Positions 19,066-27,369 of a DNA stretch of 64,000 nucleotides are shown in pieces (within the stretch, counting starts at the first letter, position 1; each line of letters starts with the position of its first letter). This DNA is from Candidatus Binatia bacterium (GTDB lineage Bacteria; Desulfobacterota; Binatia; UBA12015). Under the pieces are notes generated by a model. It was not told where the DNA came from. It did not search any database and saw nothing but the letters and a program-made list of their open reading frames with translations. The stretch is taken from the NCBI GenBank assembly GCA_036563615.1, contig DATCMB010000004.1:533293-597292 (forward strand), given 5' to 3'. A program made the position numbers and the translations under genes.

Positions 19066-20367
19066 TCACAGCAGGAACGGGTCGCGCAGAAGGATGGTCT
19101 CTTCGCGCTCCGCGCCGACCGAGATCAGGGTCACCGGCGTCGCGGTGAGCTCCTCGATGCGTGCGATGTAGCGCCGCGCCGCCGGCGGCAGATCCTCGAA
19201 GCGGCGCACCTGGCCGAGCCCCTCGGCCCAGCCGTCGAGCTCCTCGTAGATCGGGCGGGCCGCCGCGAACGCGCGCGCCCCCGCCGGCACGGTCTCCGTG
19301 CGGACGCCCTCGCAGTCGTACGCGACCGCGATCTTGAGCTTCGGCAGCCCGGAGAGCACGTCGAGCTTGGTGATCGCGAGCCCCGACATCCCCGACAGAC
19401 GCGCCGCCTGCCGCACGACCACCGCGTCGAACCAGCCGCAGCGCCGCGGACGCCCCGTGGTCGCGCCGAACTCGTCGCCGACCTCGCGCAGCTTCTGCCC
19501 GACCTCGTCGTCGAGCTCGGTCGGGAACGGACCGCCGCCGACGCGGGTCGTGTACGCCTTCGAGATGCCGAGCACGCGGCTCACCGCGCGCGGCGGGATG
19601 CCCGCGCCCGTGCCGACCGCGCCGGAGACGATGTTCGACGAGGTCACGAACGGGTACGTGCCGTGGTCGATGTCGAGCATCGAGCCGTGCGCGCCCTCGA
19701 ACAGCACGCGTCGGCCCGCCGCGACCTGCTCCGAGAGGTAGAGCGCGGTGTCCGTGACGTGCGGACGCAGGCGCTCCGCGTAGCCGAGGTACTCGCGGCA
19801 CATCTCGTCGAGGTCGATCGGCGGCCAGCCGTAGAGCTTCGACAGCTCGAAGTTGCGCTCGGCGAGCAGCCGCTCCGCGCGCTCTCGGAAGTACTCCGGG
19901 TCGAAGAGGTCGACGACGCGCAGCCCGCGGCGCGCCATCTTGTCCTCGTAGCAGGGACCGATGCCGCGCCCGGTGGTGCCGATCTTGTTCGCGCCGAGGC
20001 GCTCCTCGCGCGCGAGGTCGAGCTGGCGGTGCACCGGCAGGATGAGGTGCGCGCGCTCGTCGATCTTGAGCTGCGCGGGATCGGACAGGTAGCCGCGCTT
20101 CTGCAGCTCGTCGATCTCACCGCACAGCACCGCGGGATCGATCACCACGCCGTTGCCGATCACGCAGGTCGTCTGGTGGTGCAGCACGCCGGCGGGGATC
20201 AGGTGGACGACGGTGCGCTCGCGCTCGTTGCCGACGACCAGCGTGTGGCCGGCGTTGTTCCCGCCCTGGAAGCGGGCGACGACGTCCGCGTGCGCCGCGA
20301 ACAAGTCGACGACCTTGCCCTTCCCTTCGTCGCCCCACTGCGCGCCGACGATGACGAGTGCTGACAC
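19066..20367 (-). CDS. purA: Adenylosuccinate synthetase PurA
   Basis: 433 aa, GTG start. Converts IMP and aspartate with GTP to adenylosuccinate, the first committed AMP step. Diagnostic segments: the P-loop GAQWGDEGKGKVVD (residues 8-21) with catalytic Asp13, the GNNAGHT loop, GTTGRGIGPCYEDK, and FEGAHGSMLDIDHGTYPFVTSS, plus TTGRPRRCGWFD and ITKLDVL near the guanine site. Length is normal. It starts 19 bp downstream of the serA stop, so it is the third gene of the aminotransferase-serA-purA run. Confidence 0.97.
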   Translation of the reverse strand: MSALVIVGAQWGDEGKGKVVDLFAAHADVVARFQGGNNAGHTLVVGNERERTVVHLIPAGVLHHQTTCVIGNGVVIDPAVLCGEIDELQKRGYLSDPAQLKIDERAHLILPVHRQLDLAREERLGANKIGTTGRGIGPCYEDKMARRGLRVVDLFDPEYFRERAERLLAERNFELSKLYGWPPIDLDEMCREYLGYAERLRPHVTDTALYLSEQVAAGRRVLFEGAHGSMLDIDHGTYPFVTSSNIVSGAVGTGAGIPPRAVSRVLGISKAYTTRVGGGPFPTELDDEVGQKLREVGDEFGATTGRPRRCGWFDAVVVRQAARLSGMSGLAITKLDVLSGLPKLKIAVAYDCEGVRTETVPAGARAFAAARPIYEELDGWAEGLGQVRRFEDLPPAARRYIARIEELTATPVTLISVGAEREETILLRDPFLL

Positions 20368-20386
20368 CGCGTACCTCCGCCCTCGC

Positions 20387-22015
20387 CTACTCGAGGTGGA
20401 TCAGCGCCGCGGAGATGATCTCCGGCACCTTCCGCAGCTCCTCGAGGACCGGCTCCGGCACCGGGTCGTCGACGTGGAACAGCGACACGGCCCGACCGCC
20501 GATCTTCTCGCGGCCCAGCTCGAGACCGGCGATGTTGACCTTGTGCTGACCGAGCAGCGTCCCAACGCGTCCGACGACGCCCGGGACGTCGTGGTTGTGC
20601 AGCATCAGGATGTAGCCCTCGGGCACCGCCTCGAGGAAGAAATCGTTGAGCTTGACGAGACGGATCGTGCTGTGTCCGAACACCGCACCGGCGACCTCGT
20701 GCGTCGCGCCCGACGCGAAGCGCACCTTGACGGCGACGCGGTTGCGGAAGTCGCTCGGCTGCGTCGACACCGTCTCGCGCACGTCGATGCCGCGCTCGCG
20801 CGCGATCACCGGCGCGCTCACGTAGTTCAGGTCGGAGCCCAGGATCGGCACCAGGAGGCCGCGCAGGATGGCGGCGGTGACCGTCTTGGTGCCGAGCTCC
20901 GCGACGTCGCCGCGGTACTCGATCGCGACCTCGACCGGCGCGCCGCTCCCTCCACGCGCACCGCGCCCGTCGAGCCCGCCGAGCTGCGCGGTGAGCGAGC
21001 CGAGCTTCTCGCCCAGCCGCAGGAACGGCATCAGCAGCTCGCGCTGCTCCGGCGTGATCGCCGGCATGTTGACCGCCGCGGAGATCGCGCCGCGCAGGAG
21101 GAACGCGGTCACCTGCTCCGCGATGGCGATCGCGACGTTGGTCTGCGCCTCGCCGGTCGACGCGCCGAGGTGCGGCGTCGCGACCACCTGCGGGAGCGAG
21201 ATCAGGGGATGATCGGCGGGCGGCGGCTCCTCGGCGAAGACGTCGAAGGCAGCGCCCGCGACCTTGCCCTCGCGGATCGCATCCGCGACCGCCTGCTCGT
21301 CGACGATGCCGCCGCGCGCGCAGTTGATGATCCGCACGCCGGGCTTCATGCGCGCGATCGCGGCGGCGTCGATCAGGCCGCGGGTCTCGTTCGTCAGCGG
21401 CACGTGCACCGTGACGAAGTCCGAGCGCTCGTAGAGCTCCTCGAGCGACACCAGGTCGACGCCGAGCGGCTTGGTCTCGGCGGTGACGAACGGGTCGTAC
21501 GCGATCACCTTCATCGAGAGCCCGCAGGCGCGGTCGGCGACGATGCGGCCGATGTTGCCGAGGCCGATCACGCCGAGCGTCTTGCCGGTGATCTCGATGC
21601 CGGTGAACTTCGAGCGCTCCCACTTGCCCTCGCGCAGCGAGGCGTTCGCCTGCGGGATGTGGCGCGCGGACGCGAGCAGCAGCGCGATCGCGTGCTCGGC
21701 GGTGGTGACGTTGTTGCCGCCGGGCGTGTTCATCACCACGATGCCGCGGCGGGTCGCCGCCGGGACGTCGATGTTGTCGACGCCGATGCCGGCGCGGCCG
21801 ATCACCTTGAGGCGCTTCGCGGCGGCGATCGCCTCGGCGGTCACCTTGGCGCCGCTGCGGACGATCAGCGCGTCGAAGTCGCCGATCTCCGCCGCGAGCT
21901 CCGGGCCCTTGAGCGGCGGACGCTCGACGACCTCGATCTCCGGCTCGCGGCGGAGGATCTCGAGACCCTCCGGGGCGAGCTTCTCCGAAACCAGAACGCG
22001 GTACTTCGCTGCCAT
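20387..22015 (-). CDS. serA: D-3-phosphoglycerate dehydrogenase SerA (long type)
   Basis: 542 aa, ATG 22015. First step of phosphorylated serine synthesis. Rossmann motif GLGNIG (151-156), catalytic Arg234 in NCARGGIVDE, Glu near 263 in FAEEPP, and His282 in TPHLGAST. Downstream lie the intervening allosteric substrate-binding domain (about 320-455) and a C-terminal ACT domain (about 465-542, ILMLHNHDVPGVVGRVG) expected to sense serine; this is the long SerA form. It follows the aminotransferase gene by 8 bp, putting steps one and two of the pathway together. The frame is open upstream, but the preceding codons are a shadow of the aminotransferase gene. Confidence 0.97.
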   Translation of the reverse strand: MAAKYRVLVSEKLAPEGLEILRREPEIEVVERPPLKGPELAAEIGDFDALIVRSGAKVTAEAIAAAKRLKVIGRAGIGVDNIDVPAATRRGIVVMNTPGGNNVTTAEHAIALLLASARHIPQANASLREGKWERSKFTGIEITGKTLGVIGLGNIGRIVADRACGLSMKVIAYDPFVTAETKPLGVDLVSLEELYERSDFVTVHVPLTNETRGLIDAAAIARMKPGVRIINCARGGIVDEQAVADAIREGKVAGAAFDVFAEEPPPADHPLISLPQVVATPHLGASTGEAQTNVAIAIAEQVTAFLLRGAISAAVNMPAITPEQRELLMPFLRLGEKLGSLTAQLGGLDGRGARGGSGAPVEVAIEYRGDVAELGTKTVTAAILRGLLVPILGSDLNYVSAPVIARERGIDVRETVSTQPSDFRNRVAVKVRFASGATHEVAGAVFGHSTIRLVKLNDFFLEAVPEGYILMLHNHDVPGVVGRVGTLLGQHKVNIAGLELGREKIGGRAVSLFHVDDPVPEPVLEELRKVPEIISAALIHLE

Positions 22016-22023
22016 CGCCGCGC

Positions 22024-23199
22024 TCAGGACTTGGCGCCCGCGGCCGGCAGACCGGTCGCGAGCACCGCTTGCGCCGCACCGACGCCGCGTCCGTACTCGA
22101 CCGGGTGGCCGAAGCGCGCGAGCGCGAACTCGAGGGCCGCGATGCAGGTGACGATGTCGAAGTTGTCGATGAAGCCCAGGTGCGCGAGCCGCAGGATCTT
22201 GCCCTTGAACTGATCCTGCCCGCCCGCGACCTCGACGCCGAGCGAGTAGCGCATGTACTTCTGCACCTCGCCGCTGTTCATCCCCTCCGGCGTGTAGATG
22301 CCGGTCACGGCGGGGCTCGGCGACTCGGGCGCGACGAGCTTCAGACCGAGCGCCTTCACGCCGGCGCGCGTCGCCTCGCCGAGACGCGCGAAGCGCGCGA
22401 ACAGATTCTGCAGGCCCTCGCCGAGGATCATGTCGAGCGCCTGGCTGAGGCCGTACATCAGGTTGATCGCCGGCGTGTACGCGGTCGTGTTCTTGTGCAG
22501 GTTGTCGCGCTCGCGGCGGAGGTCGAAGTAGAAGCGCGGCAGCTTCGCGGTCTCGGTCACCTTCCAGGCGCGCTCGGAGAGCGCGATGAAGGCGAGACCC
22601 GGCGGCAGCATGAACGCCTTCTGCGAGCCGGACACGAGCACGTCGATGCCCCAGCGGTCCATCGGGATGTCGGTGACGCCGACCGCGGTGATGCCGTCGA
22701 CCATCAGCAGCGTGTCGCGCTCGCGCGTGATGCGCGCGATGGCCTCGATCGGGTGCAGCACCGTGGTCGAGGTCTCGCTCGCCTGGACGAGCACGGCGCG
22801 GATCTCGGGACGGCGGTTCAGCGCGGCCTCGATCTGCGCCGGGTCGACGGGACGTCCCCACTCGACCTTCAGCTCCTCGGCGTCGAGCCCGTAGGTCTTG
22901 CAGATCTTCAACCAGCGCTCGCCGAACTTGCCGCCGTTCACGCACAGCACGGCGTCGCCGGGCGACAGCGTGTTGACGACGCCCGCCTCCATCGCGCCGG
23001 TGCCCGACGCGGCGAGGGTGATGACGTCCTGCGAGGTCTGGAAGACCTGCTTCAGCTGCTCGCGGACCGAAGCGACGACGGCCTCGAACTCCGGCGTGCG
23101 GTGATGGATCGTCGGCGACGCCATCCGCAGCAGAACCTCTGCCGGTACGGGCGTCGGACCAGGGGCGAGAAGGTACTTCTTGTGTGGGACGGAGCTCAT
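22024..23199 (-). CDS. Class-V aminotransferase (phosphoserine/serine-pyruvate type)
   Basis: 391 aa from ATG 23199; a TTG nine bases earlier is the alternative. LLAPGPTPVP opens the protein as in the serine-glyoxylate/alanine-glyoxylate group. TLAASGTGAMEA binds the cofactor phosphate, MVDGITAVG carries the PLP-ring aspartate, and the Schiff-base lysine is K194 in SGSQKAFMLPPG. With serA directly downstream, the likely physiological reaction is phosphohydroxypyruvate to phosphoserine, a known alternative to SerC, though serine-glyoxylate or alanine-glyoxylate transamination cannot be excluded. There is no Shine-Dalgarno; a -10-like element ends 7 bp before the ATG. Confidence 0.9.
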   Translation of the reverse strand: MSSVPHKKYLLAPGPTPVPAEVLLRMASPTIHHRTPEFEAVVASVREQLKQVFQTSQDVITLAASGTGAMEAGVVNTLSPGDAVLCVNGGKFGERWLKICKTYGLDAEELKVEWGRPVDPAQIEAALNRRPEIRAVLVQASETSTTVLHPIEAIARITRERDTLLMVDGITAVGVTDIPMDRWGIDVLVSGSQKAFMLPPGLAFIALSERAWKVTETAKLPRFYFDLRRERDNLHKNTTAYTPAINLMYGLSQALDMILGEGLQNLFARFARLGEATRAGVKALGLKLVAPESPSPAVTGIYTPEGMNSGEVQKYMRYSLGVEVAGGQDQFKGKILRLAHLGFIDNFDIVTCIAALEFALARFGHPVEYGRGVGAAQAVLATGLPAAGAKS

Positions 23200-23206
23200 C
23201 GGCGTC

Positions 23207-23234
23207 AACCTACCACTGCGCGCGTCGCGAGCAA
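23207..23234 (-). promoter_or_regulatory. Promoter of the aminotransferase-serA-purA run
   Basis: On the minus strand: TTGCTC (23234-23229), 16-bp spacer, TAGGTT (23212-23207), then 7 bp to the ATG at 23199. The start site would coincide with the start codon, giving a leaderless mRNA. Confidence 0.5.
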
Positions 23235-23369
23235 TTCGCGCTTCGCGAAGGCGTCGCTGCGGCCGTGGCTGGCTAGCGAAGGTCGGCCGGGCGCGTCAAG
23301 ACGGCTCCACGCGCGACGAAATCGTCGCACGCGCACGCGCGACGCATGCGACTTCGCGCCATCCGTCGG

Positions 23370-23398
23370 TTGACATCATGGGCATGCGCCGATACGCG
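23370..23398 (+). promoter_or_regulatory. Promoter of the second TolC gene
   Basis: Consensus -35 TTGACA (23370-23375), 17-bp spacer, TACGCG (23393-23398), then 8 bp to the GTG at 23407. The perfect -35 with optimal spacing is rare in sequence this GC-rich. The implied transcript is leaderless. Confidence 0.6.
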
Positions 23399-23406
23399 GG
23401 GGAATC

Positions 23407-25278
23407 GTGCGCGAATCGTTGAGGCGTGCGGGGGCAGCACTTCACCGTGGCGCCGTCGCAGCGATCGCGTTGGTGGCGACGGCTGCGCTGCTGTACGGCG
23501 AAGCGCTCGCGCAGGGGGGCGCGGCAGGAGCGGCAGGCGGGGCGGAGAGCGCGGCCGGAACGGAGACCGCCGCGAGCGGAACCGCCGACGCGAACGAAGG
23601 CGCTTCCGACGCGAGCGACGGCACCATCGACGCCGGACCCACCGCGGAGCTGCGCGAAGAAGACGAGCGCATCCCGTCGATCTGGGAGACGCTGCGCGCG
23701 CAGTTCACGCCGCCGCTCGGGCCGCTGCCGGGAACGCCCGACGTCGGCTCGGTGTTCGCGTCGGCGCCGGCTCGGCTCACGCTGCGCGAGGCGGTGCTCG
23801 CCGCGATCCAGAACAACCCGGGGCTGATCAGCCAGTCGCTCACGCCGAGCGTCGAGAACGCGGGCATCCTCGCGGCGCAGGCCCAGTTCGATCCGATCAT
23901 CGGCGCCGACCTGAACCTCGATCGTCTGAAGGTTCCCGCGGGCTCGGTGCTGCAGGGCGCGACGCTGCTCGCGACGACCAACCGCAACTGGAACTTCTTC
24001 GCGCAGAAGCAGCTGCTCTCGGGCGGCCTCCTGCGCCTCGAGTGGAACAACAACCGCCTGGTCACCGACTCGCGCTTCCAGGGGCTCGTGCCGCAGTACG
24101 CGCCCGAAGCGCTGCTCAGCCTGAACCAGCCGCTGCTGCGCGGCTTCGGCCTCTATTTCTCGCGGCTCAACATCCGCATCGCGGAGACCGCGACCGACGC
24201 CGCGATCGCGCAGTATCGCGCGAACGTCGCGAACTTCATCACCCAGGTGATCCAGGCGTACTGGGACGTCGTGCGCCTCACCGAGCAGCTCGCGGTGCTG
24301 CAGGCCTCGCTCGAGCTCGCCCGCCAGACGGTGCGCGACAACCAGATCCGCGTCGACGTCGGCGTGCTGCCGCCGGTCGCGATCAAGGAGAGCGAGGCCG
24401 AGGCGGCGCGGCGCGAGGAAGAGGTGATCGTCGCGACCAACGCGCTCGGCCAGGCGCGTCGGCGGCTGCGCCAGCTCGTGTACATGCCGACCGGCGATCC
24501 GAACGGCTTCCCGCGTCCGGTCGAGCCCATCGATCAGCCGGTCGTCGATCGCGTCGCCGCCGACTTCGACCAGTCGCTCGCGATCGCGCTCGAGAAGCGC
24601 CCGGAGATCATCGCCGCGCGCCTCGCGCTGCAGACCAACGAGCTCAACGTCGCGCTGAACAAGAACCAGCTGCTGCCGCGGCTCGACCTCTACGGCGTCT
24701 ACGGCATCAACTCGCTGAGCGGCAACGCCGTCCCGGTGCAGAACCCCGACAACCCCGGCGTGATCATCTTCAGCCCGTTCGGCGGCACCTACGGCGACGC
24801 GCTCGGCCGGATGTTCGAGGGCGATACCTATTACTACCAGGGCGGCGTGCGCATCGAGGTCCCGATCGGCAACGCTGCGGCGAAGGCGGCCTACACGCAG
24901 AGCAAGATCCAGGAGACGCAGGCGCTGTTCAGCTACCGGCAGACGGTGTCGGACGTCGCGCTCGAGGTCGGGCAGACCGTCGGCGACGTGATCTCCAACC
25001 TGCAGCGCATCGCGCAGACCCGCGTCGCGCGCGAGCTCAGCGAGGAGAACCTGCGCAACCAGACCAAGCGCTACGACGTCGGCATGGTGACCACCACCGA
25101 CCTGCTGATCTTCCAGGATCAGGTCGCACGCGCGCGCCTCGCCGAGATCCAGGCGGTGATCGACTACAACAACTCGCTCGCGGCGCTCGAGCGTGCGCAG
25201 GGGACGCTGCTCGAGCGGTTCAACGTCACGGTCGCGGACCGCGGCGACACGATCACGCCCTGGTGGGCGAAGTTCTGA
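23407..25278 (+). CDS. TolC-family outer-membrane efflux protein (second copy)
   Basis: 623 aa, GTG start, no Shine-Dalgarno. Signal peptide (AIALVATAALLYGEALAQ, cleavage near 36), then an Ala/Gly/Glu/Thr low-complexity linker to about residue 80, then the outer-membrane efflux domains: RLTLREAVLAAIQNNPGL, LSLNQPLLRGFGLYFSRLN, the long helix around ANVANFITQVIQAYWDVVRL, and a second repeat around SLAIALEKRPEIIAARLAL. It is about 120 residues longer than the other TolC here and only distantly similar. No periplasmic adaptor or pump gene is adjacent, so its partner is elsewhere. Transcribed divergently from the aminotransferase-serA run. Confidence 0.88.
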   Translation: MRESLRRAGAALHRGAVAAIALVATAALLYGEALAQGGAAGAAGGAESAAGTETAASGTADANEGASDASDGTIDAGPTAELREEDERIPSIWETLRAQFTPPLGPLPGTPDVGSVFASAPARLTLREAVLAAIQNNPGLISQSLTPSVENAGILAAQAQFDPIIGADLNLDRLKVPAGSVLQGATLLATTNRNWNFFAQKQLLSGGLLRLEWNNNRLVTDSRFQGLVPQYAPEALLSLNQPLLRGFGLYFSRLNIRIAETATDAAIAQYRANVANFITQVIQAYWDVVRLTEQLAVLQASLELARQTVRDNQIRVDVGVLPPVAIKESEAEAARREEEVIVATNALGQARRRLRQLVYMPTGDPNGFPRPVEPIDQPVVDRVAADFDQSLAIALEKRPEIIAARLALQTNELNVALNKNQLLPRLDLYGVYGINSLSGNAVPVQNPDNPGVIIFSPFGGTYGDALGRMFEGDTYYYQGGVRIEVPIGNAAAKAAYTQSKIQETQALFSYRQTVSDVALEVGQTVGDVISNLQRIAQTRVARELSEENLRNQTKRYDVGMVTTTDLLIFQDQVARARLAEIQAVIDYNNSLAALERAQGTLLERFNVTVADRGDTITPWWAKF

Positions 25279-25361
25279 GCGCGGCGCGCGGGTCGCGACA
25301 CGTCGCCCGACACGACGGCGTGCGCAGCGAAGCGGCGTAGCGAGGAACGAGCCGGCGCGCG

Positions 25362-25913
25362 TCAGCCGCGGCGGTGCCCGATCAGCGTCATGAACTCGTC
25401 GCGCGTTTCTTGACGCTCGCGGAACACGCCGAACATCGCGCTCGTCACGACGTACGAGTTCTGCTTCTCGACGCCGCGCATGCGCATGCACAGGTGCTCC
25501 GCCTCGACCACGACCGCGACGCCCTCGGGCTTCAGCTTCTCCATGAGCAGCGACGCGATCTGCGTCGTCATGCGCTCCTGGACCTGCAGGCGACGGGCGT
25601 AGACGTCGACCAGGCGCGCGAGCTTCGAGATCCCGACGATCTTGCCCTTCGGCAGGTAGGCGATGTGCGCCTTGCCGAAGAACGGCAGGATGTGGTGCTC
25701 GCACAGCGAGAAGAAGTCCACATCCTTCATGATGATCATCTCGGAGTAGTCCTCGGTGAAGAGGGCTCCGTTGATGATCTTCTCGGGATCCTCGTGGTAC
25801 CCGCGGGTGAGCTCGCGCAGAGCGCGCGCGACGCGCGCGGGGGTCTTCTGGAGACCCTCGCGCTCGGGATCCTCACCGAGCTGCTTCAGGATCTCCCGCA
25901 GGAAGGGCTCCAC
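25362..25913 (-). CDS. folE: GTP cyclohydrolase I FolE
   Basis: 183 aa, GTG start. Converts GTP to 7,8-dihydroneopterin triphosphate, the first step of folate synthesis. Zinc ligands C71 and H74 ([18 protein letters not shown]) and C142 ([10 protein letters not shown]) are all present, so this is the zinc-dependent type I enzyme. [20 protein letters not shown] and SAMFGVFRE are further hallmarks. It lies 3 bp downstream of the kinase gene on the same strand and converges with the second TolC gene; no strong terminator is visible in the 83-bp gap between them. Confidence 0.97.
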   Translation of the reverse strand: MEPFLREILKQLGEDPEREGLQKTPARVARALRELTRGYHEDPEKIINGALFTEDYSEMIIMKDVDFFSLCEHHILPFFGKAHIAYLPKGKIVGISKLARLVDVYARRLQVQERMTTQIASLLMEKLKPEGVAVVVEAEHLCMRMRGVEKQNSYVVTSAMFGVFRERQETRDEFMTLIGHRRG

Positions 25914-25916
25914 GCC

Positions 25917-27038
25917 CTACTTGCTACCTTTCTTCTCGACCGCTTTCACCTTCTGGTACTTGCGGTAATCGTACCCGGTCGCCATCGCGAGCAGCATCGG
26001 CTCCATGCCGCCCTCGCGCTCGCGACGCAGGATCGACAAGCGGTCGAAGAAATCCTGGAAGCCGCGCGCGACGCGGATGCGCAGCTCGGCGCCCGGCGAG
26101 CTGCGGTCCTCGGCGCGGGTCGCGGAGCCGCGCTCCTGGGTGATCGCCGCGAGCCCGAGCTCGGCGTCGGGCAGCGCCAGCACCTCGCGCAGCCGCGTCA
26201 CGGTGAAGCGCAGCGCCGAGAAGCGCAGCTCGTTCGGGAACGCGTCCCACTCGGCGAGCGACAGCGTGCGCACCGACTCGTAGCCGGCGATCAGCGACTC
26301 GAAGCGCTTGAGGTCGTACTTGCCGTCGGTGAAGCAGACCGCGTTCACCGCGGTCGCGAGGTCGAAGATGAACTTGCCGCGGCACGCCGCCTCGAAGTCG
26401 AGCATGCCGACGAGCTTGTCGCCCTTGACCAGCAGGTTCTCTTCGAAGAGGTCGCCGTTGATCACGCCCTTGGGCAGCTTCCCCTCGAGGTAGCTGCCGA
26501 GGTACTCGACCTCCTCGTCGAGCGTGCGGGTGATCTTCTTGAAGTACGGCGGCAGCTGGCCGCGCACCTCGTGGTAGAGGTCGGCGACGCGCTCGAAGCT
26601 GAAGCGGTTGTCGATCCCCTTCTTGTAACCCTTACCGACGACGTGCAGATCTGCGAGGGCGCGGCCGATGTTCTCGATCTGCGCCGGCGTCAGCGCGTCG
26701 ACCGTCGGACGGCGTCCGTCGATGTGCTTGTAGACGATCAGGCACGCGCCGTGCGCGTCGCGGTAGTAGCGTCCCTTGCGATCGGGGAGCGGCTGCGGGC
26801 ACGGGAAGCCGTGCTTGCGCAGGTAGAGCAGCAGGTCGACCTCGCGCTTGACCTCGAGCTCGCCCTTCACCTCGTCGAAGCGGACGATCACCTTGCCGCG
26901 CGCCGTGTCGAGCAGCAGGTTCGTCTGGTGGTTGCCGCGCCGCGTCCACCCTTCGGGCGCCGGCGTCACCGACACGACGCGTCCGAGCCCGTAATCCTCC
27001 GCGATCTCGGCGAGCTCGCTGTTGTCCAGAAGATCCAT
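25917..27038 (-). CDS. Homoserine kinase type II-like phosphotransferase (APH/choline kinase fold)
   Basis: 373 aa from ATG 27038, chosen for the AGGAA just upstream and because MDLLDNSELAEIAEDYGLG resembles family N-termini. ATG 27158 is a possible earlier start. The ATP-binding lobe contains TNLLLDTARGKVIVRFDE. The Brenner-type catalytic motif reads VINGDLFEENLLV, with Asp196 and Asn201 conserved but Asn in place of the usual His. The metal-binding DFE is at 214-216 (GMLDFEAACRGKFIFDLA). The GDLF.(D/E)N and ACRGKFIFDLA pattern is closest to ThrB type II, which makes O-phospho-homoserine for threonine; choline- or aminoglycoside-kinase relatives are less likely. No threonine gene is nearby, and folE is 3 bp downstream. 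Confidence 0.75.
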   Translation of the reverse strand: MDLLDNSELAEIAEDYGLGRVVSVTPAPEGWTRRGNHQTNLLLDTARGKVIVRFDEVKGELEVKREVDLLLYLRKHGFPCPQPLPDRKGRYYRDAHGACLIVYKHIDGRRPTVDALTPAQIENIGRALADLHVVGKGYKKGIDNRFSFERVADLYHEVRGQLPPYFKKITRTLDEEVEYLGSYLEGKLPKGVINGDLFEENLLVKGDKLVGMLDFEAACRGKFIFDLATAVNAVCFTDGKYDLKRFESLIAGYESVRTLSLAEWDAFPNELRFSALRFTVTRLREVLALPDAELGLAAITQERGSATRAEDRSSPGAELRIRVARGFQDFFDRLSILRREREGGMEPMLLAMATGYDYRKYQKVKAVEKKGSK

Positions 27039-27259
27039 CCGTTCCTGTCGATCCTGTCGATCTTGCCGCAAATCGGGCCGCGGAAGCGGCTCGCGGGACT
27101 GACCAATCACCGGGGTGGATTCGGATGGCAGGCGCTGTGGCGAGAGCGACGGTTTCATCGCGCACCACCGAACGGCGGGGCGACAATCGGGGCCGCGGTC
27201 ACCTCCGCGACGAGGTCTCGCGTCGGTGACATGCTGTTTGTCCGGACCAAGTCGCGAGG

Positions 27260-27288
27260 ACTCTAGTAGAATCAAAAAAAACTGTCAA
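27260..27288 (-). promoter_or_regulatory. Strong sigma-70-type promoter of the kinase-folE pair
   Basis: Minus strand: TTGACA (27288-27283), 17-bp spacer containing a run of eight T, TAGAGT (27265-27260). This is one of the few AT-rich spots in the window. It predicts a leader of about 215 nt before the ATG at 27038, and the leader carries a tandem tcctgtcga repeat (27043-27060). The gap 27039-27369 holds this promoter and leader and no further gene. Confidence 0.65.
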
Positions 27289-27369
27289 TAGAGGAATCGC
27301 TATCTAACGCGCCGCATCGGAAGTATAACGACGTCTCTCGAATGCGCGCTCCGTCGTGGGCATTCACGA

